The position numbers were made by a program, and so were the translations under genes. A stretch of 64,000 nt of DNA from Oscillospiraceae bacterium (lineage in GTDB: Bacteria > Bacillota > Clostridia > Oscillospirales > Acutalibacteraceae): positions 32,927 through 96,926 of the forward strand of contig DPOR01000014.1 of the NCBI GenBank assembly GCA_003538135.1. Direction: 5' to 3'. This document shows, in pieces, positions 18,270 through 27,647 of the stretch. The notes beneath the pieces are model-generated. The model had not been told where the DNA came from. It did no database searches and saw nothing but the letters and a program-made list of their open reading frames with translations. Each line of letters begins with the position of its first letter. Positions within the stretch are counted from its first letter, which is position 1.

Positions 18270-19151
18270 TTAACCTCTGAGTTTTTTGTAAAGCAGATAC
18301 GCGAGTCTCCCGAATAAGTTCAACAGGCTTCTGTTGGCGCTGTAAACATCGATAACTTCATAATTTTCGGACGAATTATATGTATGAACACGCAAGGGAT
18401 TTTTGATTCCGATAATATTCAAATCCTTTACATCTACCGTCTTAACCGTCTTTTCGCGGTAATACGAACTAAAGTCGCTGTCAACCTCAAGGAAGTTGAG
18501 CCGCTTGCCGTATTCCTCCGAACAGTCCTGCGACACGCGCATAAGCTTGCCGCCGTATTCAAACATTTCGCCTGCCGCACGAGCAGTAACCGGATCGTTA
18601 ACAACGCATCCAAGTTCTGTAGAGCAAAGCTTCATATTCTCATCGACACCGAACAAAACAAGTTCGCTGTTCTTTGTCCTCTCCATATCGCAGGCAAGCG
18701 CATAAAGCTTTCCTCCGCGGTTCAAAAGCGTTGTATCGGCAAAAACGATATCTTTGGCAAGATTCACGGATTTCTCCCATTTATCGGGAAAATCGACTGC
18801 TCTGTACATATCTAGTGTACGCCCTGAACCCGTTTCCGGCACAATATATATTTCGCCGTCATATTCAAAGATCTGCGGATACGACATATGATAAGGCTCG
18901 ACGATTATCTCTTTCCAACGCGAAAAATTGCCGTTCGACCCAAGCTTCGAATATCCTATAACACCTCTTCGACGCAGATAGTCAAATAGTTCGGCAAAGA
19001 TATATATTTCGCCGTCATACTCAAACACAAATGGATCAGCGACCCAATATCTCCAGCTATTTCTTATAGCTTTAAACGGCGTAACCGCATCTGTCAAAAG
19101 TGCATGTTTGCCCTTTTTTCGAAATGCCACACGATAATAATCAAGTTCCAC
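18270..19151 (-). CDS. GH43-like beta-propeller glucosyltransferase-type protein (GINT1 N-domain-like)
   Basis: A 293-residue protein with repeated blades such as ADPFVFEYDGEIYIFAE and YPQIFEYDGEIYIVPE. This resembles the propeller-like domain described as the N-terminal part of plant glucosamine inositolphosphorylceramide transferase, which also occurs alone in bacterial polysaccharide clusters. It is probably a glycan-modifying enzyme or GT partner. The reaction is unknown. GTG start at 19151 after AAAGGGG. Confidence 0.65.
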   Translation of the reverse strand: MELDYYRVAFRKKGKHALLTDAVTPFKAIRNSWRYWVADPFVFEYDGEIYIFAELFDYLRRRGVIGYSKLGSNGNFSRWKEIIVEPYHMSYPQIFEYDGEIYIVPETGSGRTLDMYRAVDFPDKWEKSVNLAKDIVFADTTLLNRGGKLYALACDMERTKNSELVLFGVDENMKLCSTELGCVVNDPVTARAAGEMFEYGGKLMRVSQDCSEEYGKRLNFLEVDSDFSSYYREKTVKTVDVKDLNIIGIKNPLRVHTYNSSENYEVIDVYSANRSLLNLFGRLAYLLYKKLRG

Positions 19152-19173
19152 CAGGAATCCCCTTTCAACACTA

Positions 19174-20361
19174 TTACTTAAATTTCAGCCATATAAGGCT
19201 TGTTCCGTTGCAAGCATACCACATATGAACGAGCAGATAACCCACCATGCAGAAATTGATGACAAGCTCGTTCGAGGACAGCGTCATGCCGGATTTTATT
19301 ACCGACTTGTTCTTTCTGCCGGTGAGCATCTCAATTTTTGCGTTTGAGTTTGCCTGCATACCAACCATAAAGACTACCGAAATGACCGCGGGAATCACCC
19401 AACGGGCAAAGCGGATAAAGGTCAGAGTGAAAGTAATTGAACCCAGCATGAAAAAGACTATCAGCTGAACAAAATTTATATAATCCGAAAAGCTTTCGTA
19501 CTTTTCCGTCTGTTTTTTGATAACATAAACCGCATAATAGAAGACGCATACGGCAATCACGAACACAGATACATTTACAAGATACTGTGTTCCGTTCACA
19601 AATCCGCTCGTCGCCGTGGCTCTCTCCGCCTTTTCGGAAATCAGCTGGAGATATTCTATATTGGTGATCTCTCCGAGACGGGGCACGACGGCTCCGCCGA
19701 GTATCAGCGCAAAAAAGACGAGCACGGACATAAACTTGCTGTTTTTCTTGCCGGAAAGCAGCAGAGCTATGCGAATCATCATCATAAGTATGCCGCTCGA
19801 ATGCATAAAGCACATTGCCAAATACCCGAGCCAGCATAACGGCTTATACTTCTTTTCGACCAGCTCGAGATACGCAAACATGCAGAAGAGCGTGAATGTC
19901 AATCCGTTTCTGATTCCGCTGCAGACATCATAGAACCAGTATGTAGACAGAATGAAGAACGACGCGACGAACAGATACCACTTATTCACTTCGTATCTCT
20001 GCGAAGCCCGCCACAACACCCAGAACATACTTCCGTAAGCTAAGAATATAGTAACGGCGGGAAGCATACCGTTATCCGGGAAAAGGCTAATCAGATAGAA
20101 ATAAAATCCGCAAACGGGAAGCGAGTTCCAGTGCTCTTCTCCGTTTTCAATCATTCGTCTGAGGCACTTAAAGCCTCCGCGTCTGAGTTTCGCCAACGTT
20201 CTGAAATAATTATAGAGATCGTCGGTATCTTTTGGCACCGCAAAAAACGCCATAATCGACAACGCAAGTACCAAGGCAATGAACAACCACTTTATATGTT
20301 TTCTCGGAACCAGAGGATAGATAGCGCAAAACAAAAGAACTATAATTAAATATATCAGCAT
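19174..20361 (-). CDS. EpsG/Wzy-type polysaccharide polymerase
   Basis: A 395-residue polytopic protein with about ten hydrophobic segments, an early DTDDLYNYFRTL stretch and the central SGIRNGLTFTLFCM region typical of EpsG-like polymerases. It would join flipped repeat units on the outer face of the membrane. It is the only polymerase candidate in the locus. Start after GGGGTGATAAA. Confidence 0.82.
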   Translation of the reverse strand: MLIYLIIVLLFCAIYPLVPRKHIKWLFIALVLALSIMAFFAVPKDTDDLYNYFRTLAKLRRGGFKCLRRMIENGEEHWNSLPVCGFYFYLISLFPDNGMLPAVTIFLAYGSMFWVLWRASQRYEVNKWYLFVASFFILSTYWFYDVCSGIRNGLTFTLFCMFAYLELVEKKYKPLCWLGYLAMCFMHSSGILMMMIRIALLLSGKKNSKFMSVLVFFALILGGAVVPRLGEITNIEYLQLISEKAERATATSGFVNGTQYLVNVSVFVIAVCVFYYAVYVIKKQTEKYESFSDYINFVQLIVFFMLGSITFTLTFIRFARWVIPAVISVVFMVGMQANSNAKIEMLTGRKNKSVIKSGMTLSSNELVINFCMVGYLLVHMWYACNGTSLIWLKFK

Positions 20362-21485
20362 TTTATCACCCCTGCCCCTTCGTATATTTTTTCGAGCTGC
20401 TTTGCAGTCTCGTTTATATCATAATTTTTGATAAGCTTTTCGACCGACACGCTCTCTCTGTCGATTGATGCGAGCCTCTGCGCGTGCTTTGCCCACTCCG
20501 AGGCGGGAAGCGAAAGCGAAGCATATTCCACATTATCGTTCTGCTTAGCGTATCTCGACACCGTATCCGATATCAGACACGGAAGCTTCGTCGCCTGAGC
20601 CTCTATAAGCGTAACCGGGAGTCCCTCTTTAAGCGACGGAAACACAAATACATCCATTGCCTGAAGCAGATCGTAAACATCGTCTCTGACACCCGTAAGA
20701 ATGACGCTGTTCTCTATACCCAAGCGCCGCGCCTTTTCTTCTATTGCATCCTTTTCTTCGCCCTCACCTACTATAAGTAATACGGAATCAGCATTGATTT
20801 TTTTGAGTTCGGCAAAAACATCGAGAAGGAACTTATGGTTTTTAATATAATTGAGCCTGCCGACATGACCCACGACAAGCTTGTTTTCAACGCCCAACTC
20901 ACGCCGCTTCCGCTCGCGCATCTCCGAGTCAAACTTATATTTGCTCAGGTCTATTCCGTTATTAAGAATTATTCCGCGCCTTTTGAAGGTGCGTTTTCCG
21001 TAAAGATAAGCCCCCGACTCGGGTCCGCAGGCCACAAGCGCAGTCCCGCAGGAATCAAGCAGCAGAGTCATAAAGAAACGGTAGACATCAAACATCCTGC
21101 GTTGAATAAAGCTTCTGTTTTCCATACACGGATCCGTCATGTGCCCATGCGGCACACGGACAGGCACACCCTCGCTGCGAGCGGCGAGCATCACAAGCCC
21201 GCTGAAAAACATAAGGTGCGAATGAACGGCGTCGTATTTGCCCTCGCGGATAACTTTTTTCAGATATTTATAGTCAGCAAGATAACCCCTCACGTTCGAA
21301 GGGCGGTGTATGACCTTTGCGCCGCTCTCGATAACCTTCGGCTCAAGAGGGCCTACCTCATCGCCGACTATGTAATATGTACACTCAAAGCGTTCGCGGT
21401 CGAGGTGCATCTGCAAGCTTGTTGCAACCACATCGAAGCCTCCGACCCTGAGAGGACTTGTAACTATCAAAACCTTTTTCTTCAT
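20355..21485 (-). CDS. Glycosyltransferase family 4
   Basis: A GT-B fold retaining enzyme of about 376 residues. The N-terminal acceptor domain holds GGFDVVATSLQ and HSHLMFFSGL. The C-terminal donor domain holds VGHVGRLNYIKNH and the E-x7-E motif in FPSLKEGLPVTLIEAQ. ATG 21485 is preferred over TTG 21488 given GGAGAACAG upstream. It overlaps the polymerase start by a few bases. Confidence 0.9.
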   Translation of the reverse strand: MKKKVLIVTSPLRVGGFDVVATSLQMHLDRERFECTYYIVGDEVGPLEPKVIESGAKVIHRPSNVRGYLADYKYLKKVIREGKYDAVHSHLMFFSGLVMLAARSEGVPVRVPHGHMTDPCMENRSFIQRRMFDVYRFFMTLLLDSCGTALVACGPESGAYLYGKRTFKRRGIILNNGIDLSKYKFDSEMRERKRRELGVENKLVVGHVGRLNYIKNHKFLLDVFAELKKINADSVLLIVGEGEEKDAIEEKARRLGIENSVILTGVRDDVYDLLQAMDVFVFPSLKEGLPVTLIEAQATKLPCLISDTVSRYAKQNDNVEYASLSLPASEWAKHAQRLASIDRESVSVEKLIKNYDINETAKQLEKIYEGAGVIKC

Positions 21486-21510
21486 CAACTGTTCTCCGAA
21501 CTTTTATATT

Positions 21511-22605
21511 TTATCGGCAATGCTCCGTCTGCTGCGAATATATCTCTTCAATTCGCGCGGCGGTAAGTTTGCAGTCATATCCCGCTGCGGCTACTACCGC
21601 CGACGCCGACGCACGATCTGTGTTCAAAGCAGCAGAAAGGATTCTGTCTGCCCATGCCTCCGCGCCGATATCGAGCGGGATAAACTCAAAGTTATCGAGC
21701 AGCTTTGCCTCTTCCGGCACTCCGGGCGATGCGAAGCAGTTAAGCCCGCTGCTCTGCGCCTCTATAAGCACAATTCCCAGGCCTTCAAATAACGACGGGA
21801 GAGCGAATGCATCCGCCGCGCTCATTATCTTTTCAACATCCGTGCGCCGTCCGGCAAAGATAACTTTTTCGCTGAGACCGAGCATCGACACCTTTCCGCG
21901 GATCTTCTCCTCTTCTGAGCCTGTTCCAACAAGAAGCAGTACACTGTCAGGATGTTTTTTAACGACCGAAGCAAAAATATCTATCAAAAATTCATGATTC
22001 TTCACCGGCGCGAACATTCCGACATGACAGAGTGTGAACCGATCTCCGATATCAAACTCACGCCTTATCTCGTCGCGATACGCCGGATTAAACGAGAACT
22101 TTTCAGTATCGACACCGTTTTTTATGACTTCAAAATCGCTGTTACCGAAGAGAAAATGCCCCGCCGCATCGGAACATGCCAGTCTGACATCCGTGAGCTT
22201 ATTCATTCTCTTTTTATTGAGAGTATGAAGAGCCCTTGTAAGCCGGTTGAAATTCGAGTTGGAACTGTGGCTGTGTGCGATGCACCGCACACCGACTTTT
22301 CTTGCAGCTTCGAGCGCCTCGATGCTGCTGCACGAATTGAGATGGACATGAGCCACCTTTATCTCCGGATGATTGCGCAGAACATTTTCGATATTGCGCT
22401 TATATTCCGACGGTGCGGAACGCCTGCTCGGTATCCTGAATATGCGACTTCCTTTCGTAACAAAATCATCTTCAAAAGGGATCTTGTCCTGTGTTGTTAC
22501 AACCAGGTCTATGGGCGTTGAAGTGTTCATAATAATATTTCTTATAAACACCTCAACTCCACCAAGATTAGATGAATATCCGAATTCGACCGCCCTGTTT
22601 TCCAT
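21511..22605 (-). CDS. Glycosyltransferase family 4
   Basis: 364 residues. GGVEVFIRN lies near the start, then HVHLNSCSSIEAL, CHVGMFAPVKNHEF, and FEGLGIVLIEAQ as the E-x7-E donor site. One of five successive GT4 genes that are clearly paralogous but differ in the N-terminal acceptor domain. Start after CAGGGGGATACG. Confidence 0.9.
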   Translation of the reverse strand: MENRAVEFGYSSNLGGVEVFIRNIIMNTSTPIDLVVTTQDKIPFEDDFVTKGSRIFRIPSRRSAPSEYKRNIENVLRNHPEIKVAHVHLNSCSSIEALEAARKVGVRCIAHSHSSNSNFNRLTRALHTLNKKRMNKLTDVRLACSDAAGHFLFGNSDFEVIKNGVDTEKFSFNPAYRDEIRREFDIGDRFTLCHVGMFAPVKNHEFLIDIFASVVKKHPDSVLLLVGTGSEEEKIRGKVSMLGLSEKVIFAGRRTDVEKIMSAADAFALPSLFEGLGIVLIEAQSSGLNCFASPGVPEEAKLLDNFEFIPLDIGAEAWADRILSAALNTDRASASAVVAAAGYDCKLTAARIEEIYSQQTEHCR

Positions 22606-22617
22606 CGTATCCCCCTG

Positions 22618-23730
22618 TTATTCATGCCAGTTTTTAAGATAGAATTTTTCAAGTTCTTCCGTAGTTGATACTATATCATATCCCGCCGCAGCTATCTCCG
22701 CCTTTGTATTTCTACGCTCATATCCGTCGGCATATTTCAAAGCGGTACAAGCCCACTTTTTCGGCGAATCGTCGAGAGAACAAAACTCAACAAGATCAGT
22801 AATATTTATCTCCGAAGATATTGTATCAGTCGCGACTATATGCAATCCGGATGCCTGAGCTTCAACAAGCGACACCGGAAGCCCCTCGTTGAACGAAGTC
22901 ATTATAAAAACATCCATTGCGCTGAGTATGCAATCAATATCAGTGCGTACACCCGTAAATATCACACTGTCAGCAAGTCCGAGCGACTTCACCTTTTCCT
23001 CTATCGCTCCGCGCAGATCGCCGTCGCCGACAAGAAGCAAAACGGCATTGCTGTTTTCCTTTTTAATCTCGGCAAAAACATCGATAAGAAGATAATGGTT
23101 CTTCTGAATATGAAAACGAGAGACATTGCCTATAACAAATTTTCCGTCAAGTCCGAGTTCCGCCCTGATTTTATCGCGCTTATCAGAAGAGAAAGCAAAT
23201 TTATCCGTATCGACACCGTTTCTGATGATATAGTAGTTGTCACGCGTTGTTGCTTTCTCCCCGAACATCCATACACCGGCATCATTTGAACAAGCAAACA
23301 GGTAATCCGCCTGATTCTTCAGCGGAAGGCGGTAAAGATCGATCACCTTCTGCCTTATACCCTTTTGAGACAGAGCTATGTGGCTGTGCGCTATTGTTAC
23401 AAGACCGTACTTCTTAGCGATCGGTAGAAACACACTTGCAGAACCCGTCATATGCGCATGGATTATTCTGTATTCCGGATGCTCTGCAAAGAACCTGTTC
23501 CAGCAGCGCTTATATTCAAAATGATTAAGTACATTATACTGTGGAAATCTGTATATCTTTCCGCCGAGAGATTCAATCTCATCGTCATAATCATAACGGT
23601 CGGGAGTATGTACAATAAAATCAAATTGCACAACGGATCTGTCAATGGTGCGGTAAATATTCATAACAAGAGTCTCCGCACCGCCGCGTTTGAGTTTTCC
23701 GAGAACTATCAATACTCTTTTTGCCGCCAT
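22618..23730 (-). CDS. Glycosyltransferase family 4
   Basis: About 370 residues opening MAAKRVLIVLGKLKRGGAET, with HAHMTGSASVF, IGNVSRFHIQKNH and FNEGLPVSLVEAQ. The frame extends to 23760, but AAAGGTGAG precedes the ATG at 23730. It is closest to the EpsF-like group that acts on lipid-linked oligosaccharides. Identity of donor sugar unknown. Confidence 0.9.
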   Translation of the reverse strand: MAAKRVLIVLGKLKRGGAETLVMNIYRTIDRSVVQFDFIVHTPDRYDYDDEIESLGGKIYRFPQYNVLNHFEYKRCWNRFFAEHPEYRIIHAHMTGSASVFLPIAKKYGLVTIAHSHIALSQKGIRQKVIDLYRLPLKNQADYLFACSNDAGVWMFGEKATTRDNYYIIRNGVDTDKFAFSSDKRDKIRAELGLDGKFVIGNVSRFHIQKNHYLLIDVFAEIKKENSNAVLLLVGDGDLRGAIEEKVKSLGLADSVIFTGVRTDIDCILSAMDVFIMTSFNEGLPVSLVEAQASGLHIVATDTISSEINITDLVEFCSLDDSPKKWACTALKYADGYERRNTKAEIAAAGYDIVSTTEELEKFYLKNWHE

Positions 23731-23737
23731 ATCCAAC

Positions 23738-24820
23738 TCACCTTTCGTAGAAGTCAACAAGTGTATTTGCGCATTTATTTATGTCCCAGCCGCAGTCTCT
23801 GACTTTTTCAAACGCGGAGGCGCGCAGATCGTCGGGCATTGTTTCGACTTCTTTTGCCCAGACCTTCGGGTCGGCGTCGATCGACAGGCGCTTTATATGA
23901 TCTGTAATACAGACTTCATCAGTCACGGTGTCGGACATGAGCACCGGGAGCCCTGCCGCCTGCGCTTCGACGACCGAAACAGGTAAACCCTCTTTAAAGG
24001 ACGGAAAAACAAACACATCCATCGCGCTGAGCAATTGAGGAACATCGGAGCGCCTGCCCAAGAAATATATGCAGTCAGATATTCCGAGCTGATTCGCAAG
24101 TTTTCTGAGTTCATCAGTCTCCTCCGCGCCCGCCATAAGAAGCGCTGCATCAGGGTGCGCTTTCTTTATTTCAGCAAACACACGCATAAGATATGGGTGG
24201 TTCTTCTGCGGAGGAGCCACTCTGCCAACATGGCCGACGACCAATTGGTTCGTGCCGAATCCGAATTCGCTGCGTGCGTCAAATCTTTTTTCTTTGGTAA
24301 ACTCATATGCAGAACAATTAATAGCATTAGGGAGCACAGTAAAGTTCTTGTCGTCTCCGTACCAGAAGCGTCCTGCGTCGCGGCCGCAGGCAAAAAGCCT
24401 GTCCGCCAAAAAGCGTGTCGGAACATTAAAAAGTCTGTTACGCCATTCTTTTTTTGGATTGAGTGAATACCATGTTGAGTGGCAATGCGCCGCCACCTTT
24501 TTTATTCCGTGCTTTCTCGCTTTGGGAGCAATAAGGCAGGTCAAATACGGCGCATGGATATGTACCGCCGCATATTCGCCCTTATGCTCTTCAAAAAAGC
24601 CGTCAAGCTCGGACGAGACAAAGCTTTTTATTCCGGGCGTATTTATTCTGAACACGCGCCCGCCGAGTGCTTCTATCTCGGCGCGTCTGTCGCGCTCGCA
24701 CTCCTTGAAATACATTATGTCAAATTTTATATCTTCCGGCATCGCGCGAAAATAGTTGAGCACGACGCTCATCACACCGTTTGCGACGCCTATATCCGGC
24801 ACAAAATGCAGTATTCTCAT
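23738..24820 (-). CDS. Glycosyltransferase family 4
   Basis: 360 residues opening MRILHFVPDIGVANGVMSVV, with VHIHAPYLTCL, VGHVGRVAPPQKNH and FKEGLPVSVVEAQ. The protein is a typical EpsF-like GT4. It starts after GGGGTTGCAAT and lies 8 bases before the next gene's start, so the genes are tightly coupled. Confidence 0.9.
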   Translation of the reverse strand: MRILHFVPDIGVANGVMSVVLNYFRAMPEDIKFDIMYFKECERDRRAEIEALGGRVFRINTPGIKSFVSSELDGFFEEHKGEYAAVHIHAPYLTCLIAPKARKHGIKKVAAHCHSTWYSLNPKKEWRNRLFNVPTRFLADRLFACGRDAGRFWYGDDKNFTVLPNAINCSAYEFTKEKRFDARSEFGFGTNQLVVGHVGRVAPPQKNHPYLMRVFAEIKKAHPDAALLMAGAEETDELRKLANQLGISDCIYFLGRRSDVPQLLSAMDVFVFPSFKEGLPVSVVEAQAAGLPVLMSDTVTDEVCITDHIKRLSIDADPKVWAKEVETMPDDLRASAFEKVRDCGWDINKCANTLVDFYER

Positions 24821-24836
24821 ATTGCAACCCCTATTC

Positions 24837-25973
24837 TCAGATGAGTCCGAGATTGCTGTAGATAGTCAGCATCTCGCGGTTGACATTCTCGGTCGAAAAA
24901 TCCCTGACCATATCGAGACCGTTTTCGCCGAATGTGCGAAGCTTCTCGCGGTCGTTCATAAGCTCGAGTATTTTTTCCGCCATCATCCCGCTGTCGCCAA
25001 CGGGAACGAGATATCCGTTGACCCCGTCTTCGACTGCGTCGTTGTTGCCGCGCACATCGGTGGCAACTATCGGATTGCCCATAGCCATAGCCTCGATAAG
25101 ATTTATCGGCAGACCCTCCTGGAAGCTCGACGCGACCGACAGATCGCTCAGACCCACGAGGTTATTTATATCGCGGCGATAGCCGAGAAAATCGACATTT
25201 TCGGCGATACCGCGCTCGGCGACCATCTGCTTATACTCTTCGAGCCTTATCGGCTGACCGGGCAGAAGCAGCTTCACGTTTTTGTTCTTCTGCACTATTT
25301 TTTGAAGCGCATCGAAGAGCATCGGCTGGTTCTTTCTGACCGAGAGATCGGCGGGATAAATCATAATAAAAGTATCGTTATCGTAACCGTATTCAGCTCT
25401 GAGTCTCGCTTTTTCTTCGTCGTAGACCGCCTTAAATCGGTCAAGCTCAACACCGACGCCGTGAACCTTATATATTTTTCCGGCTCTGAATTTTTTCTTG
25501 TGCGCCAGCTCACAATCCTCGCTGTTTATAGTTATGAGGCAGTCGGTATACTTCGACAGATACTTTTCCACGGGATAGAAAAGCATCCAGTTTTTAATCG
25601 AGGCGCCCTTGAAAAAATGAAAGCCGTGAGCCGTGTATATGACCTTCGTCCCCTTTTTGCGCGCGCTTTTGGCCGCAAGACGGGTAATGACCGCGCCCAT
25701 GGGGGTATGGCAATGCACGGCGTCATAGCCGTTGCCGTCAATAATCTTTTTGAGCTCTCTGTACGCCTTTATGTTATTCGGACGCAGAGGCCGACGCTCA
25801 AACGGGACTTCAAAAGTCTTGTCTATTGCGGACAGATCGAGTCCCGGCTTGTCTGCGGAATTATCCTTGAACGCGGCGTGAACCTCGACTCCGCGAGCCT
25901 TCAGTTCACGGATAAACGGCATATGAAACTGCCCTATATGACTGCGCACCGTGGCGACGAACAAAATTTTCAT
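24837..25973 (-). CDS. Glycosyltransferase family 4 (EpsD-like)
   Basis: 378 residues opening MKILFVATVRSHIGQFHMPF, with VHCHTPMGAVITRL, KVIYTAHGFHFFKG and FQEGLPINLIEAMAMG. The HGFHFF motif is typical of EpsD-like GT4s that add an early sugar of the repeat unit, often the second. Its place just after the initiating transferase and aldolase fits that. Confidence 0.9.
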   Translation of the reverse strand: MKILFVATVRSHIGQFHMPFIRELKARGVEVHAAFKDNSADKPGLDLSAIDKTFEVPFERRPLRPNNIKAYRELKKIIDGNGYDAVHCHTPMGAVITRLAAKSARKKGTKVIYTAHGFHFFKGASIKNWMLFYPVEKYLSKYTDCLITINSEDCELAHKKKFRAGKIYKVHGVGVELDRFKAVYDEEKARLRAEYGYDNDTFIMIYPADLSVRKNQPMLFDALQKIVQKNKNVKLLLPGQPIRLEEYKQMVAERGIAENVDFLGYRRDINNLVGLSDLSVASSFQEGLPINLIEAMAMGNPIVATDVRGNNDAVEDGVNGYLVPVGDSGMMAEKILELMNDREKLRTFGENGLDMVRDFSTENVNREMLTIYSNLGLI

Positions 25974-25992
25974 CGGATATTCTCCATTCGTT

Positions 25993-26817
25993 TTACTGCT
26001 GCATATTGCTGACTATCTCTTCAACCCGTTCTTTGAGAGCCGCCGAATTTTCCGCAAGCTCACGCTCGCTCATGGCGGCGCACTTCTTTTCATAATCGCG
26101 TATCGCGCCGACGCCGTTATCAAATATGCGGCGTATTTCTTCGATATTCCCGACCTTTGACGCGTCGCAGAACGCGCGGGAGAGGATAACGCAGGTCGAA
26201 CCGAGCCTGTAGTGCTCGGGAAGTATCATTTCCGCCGGCAGCAGACCGCCGCCGAGCGAGGCGATTCCGCCGAAGCCGTAGCTTTCGATTCCGTGCGCCT
26301 TAAAGCGTTCAATGAGCCTGTCCACAGTGCCGTCCGCCAGCTCCTCGAAGAGAAACTTCTTGCCGTAGGAGTGGGAGAGGTCGTTGAGCCCTATATGTAT
26401 TTCGTCTATACCGCCGACCGAGATTATGTCGTCTATCAGCTCGGCGGCCTCTCTTGTCTCTAAAAGAATGGAGGTTCTCGCCCTGCCGTCAACCGCTTTT
26501 ATAAAAGTCTCAACCTCGCGCACGGTTTTGAAATAGGGCAGCATAACAACATCGGGCCTGCAAGCGAGGACGCCCTCAAGCTCATCGGCAAAGCCGTCAA
26601 ACACGGGGTCGGTGCGCACGAATATCTGCGCGTTTTTGACCGCCGCCTTAACTTTCGGAATGTCCGAAATGCTGTGCTTCGACTTCACGGAGTCCCAATT
26701 TTTCTGGCGCTTCTCCTTGCCGTATCGCTCAAGGTCGATAAATATTCTGTCAACCCCCGCCATGTCGGCTATCGAGGCTATCTCGGGTACATTCGTTATG
26801 TACATCAGCTTAAGCAT
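25993..26817 (-). CDS. HpcH/HpaI aldolase / citrate lyase beta family protein
   Basis: A TIM-barrel protein of about 274 residues with FIDLERYGK (metal-site region near the N-terminus), VMLPYFKTVREVE, LLETREAAE (the conserved Glu/Arg strand) and IHIGLNDLSHSYG. The family makes or breaks C-C bonds with pyruvate- or acyl-type donors and Mg2+ or Mn2+. The start is ATG 26817 after AAGGAGAATAAAG, overlapping the upstream stop by 8 bases. Its place in the core of a glycan operon suggests synthesis of an unusual deoxy- or ulosonic-type sugar, but that is only inferred. Confidence 0.8.
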   Translation of the reverse strand: MLKLMYITNVPEIASIADMAGVDRIFIDLERYGKEKRQKNWDSVKSKHSISDIPKVKAAVKNAQIFVRTDPVFDGFADELEGVLACRPDVVMLPYFKTVREVETFIKAVDGRARTSILLETREAAELIDDIISVGGIDEIHIGLNDLSHSYGKKFLFEELADGTVDRLIERFKAHGIESYGFGGIASLGGGLLPAEMILPEHYRLGSTCVILSRAFCDASKVGNIEEIRRIFDNGVGAIRDYEKKCAAMSERELAENSAALKERVEEIVSNMQQ

Positions 26818-27430
26818 CTTTATTCTCCTTCGACTCCGAGGTTTTTCCGACATTGTCGTTATCCTTCATCGTCAAAACGTTCCAAACTGTTTGGAACAGT
26901 ATTTTGCAGTCAAGACCCAAAGAGAGCTTGTCGACATATTCGACGTCGTACTTTATTCTGTCGTTCCAGTCTATCGCCTTTCTGCCGTGAACCTGAGCGA
27001 GTCCGGTTATTCCCGGGCGCACCTCAAAGCGTCTGCGCTGAGCGTCACTGTACTCCTCAAGCCTCCACGGGTGATATGTCAGGGTCGGGCGCGGGCCGAT
27101 AAAGCTCATGTCGCCCTTGAGAATATTTATGAATTGCGGCAGCTCGTCGAGACTCGTCGCCCTTATTACCTTGCCGACGCGGGTCACGCGGCTGTCGCCC
27201 TTATATGAATACTGGCCCGTTCCCATATGCTCGGCGCCCACGCACATCGAGCGGAACTTGTACATCTCGAAAACCTTTCCGTCTTTTCCGAGGCGCTCCT
27301 GCTTGAATATAACGGGGCCTTTCGAATCAAGCTTCACGGCCGCGGCAACGGCGAGAAGTATAGGCGAGGTCACTGCCGTGCCCACAATCGAAAATGTTAT
27401 ATCAAGAGCTCTTTTTACTCCTTTATACAA
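26810..27430 (-). CDS. Initiating sugar transferase (polyprenyl-phosphate glycosyl-1-phosphate transferase)
   Basis: A 206-residue minimal phosphoglycosyl transferase. A reentrant N-terminal hydrophobic segment (about 10-34) is followed by KFRSM, TSLDELPQFINIL, FIGPRP and FEVRPGITGLAQVHGR. It transfers a sugar-1-phosphate to undecaprenyl phosphate at the membrane, the first committed step. It heads the 19-gene biosynthetic operon and has its own promoter at 27483-27511 with an inverted repeat over the -35. Confidence 0.93.
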   Translation of the reverse strand: MYKGVKRALDITFSIVGTAVTSPILLAVAAAVKLDSKGPVIFKQERLGKDGKVFEMYKFRSMCVGAEHMGTGQYSYKGDSRVTRVGKVIRATSLDELPQFINILKGDMSFIGPRPTLTYHPWRLEEYSDAQRRRFEVRPGITGLAQVHGRKAIDWNDRIKYDVEYVDKLSLGLDCKILFQTVWNVLTMKDNDNVGKTSESKENKDA

Positions 27431-27482
27431 GAACTATCCCTCCAAAACCGCACCTATAAAAAGGCGCATTTACCTGTTTATA

Positions 27483-27511
27483 ATTATACCAATATATACG
27501 CAGTTTTTCAA
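27483..27511 (-). promoter_or_regulatory. Sigma-A promoter of the 19-gene polysaccharide operon
   Basis: TTGAAA (27506-27511) and TATAAT (27483-27488) on the minus strand, 17 bases apart, about 55 bases before the initiating transferase. Confidence 0.75.
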
Positions 27512-27530
27512 CACTCTTTTGTGTTGAAAA
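27505..27530. promoter_or_regulatory. Perfect inverted repeat overlapping the -35 of the polysaccharide operon
   Basis: TTTTCAACAC and GTGTTGAAAA form perfect 10-bp arms with a 6-base spacer. The left arm covers the -35 box, so a protein bound here could block or recruit RNA polymerase. No matching regulator is identified in the window. Confidence 0.55.
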
Positions 27531-27605
27531 CAGATTTATATCAGTCATATAAAAAATCACGGAAATCGAGCATAATTTTTGAATGTTCGGGCAACTTTTT
27601 TTGCA

Positions 27606-27641
27606 TAAAAAATCGGCAGCGGAGCCGAAACTCGCTGCCGA
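27606..27641 (-). terminator. Intrinsic terminator after the 4,6-dehydratase gene
   Basis: On the minus strand CTCGGCAGCG pairs with CGCTGCCGA around an 11-base loop, followed by TTTTTT. It separates the dehydratase from the operon downstream. Confidence 0.8.
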
Positions 27642-27647
27642 GATATT

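Noticed and set aside
24756..26012. Open frame of 418 codons on the plus strand
   Set aside because: Antisense to two GT4 genes with full domain support; no family motif and no start signal.
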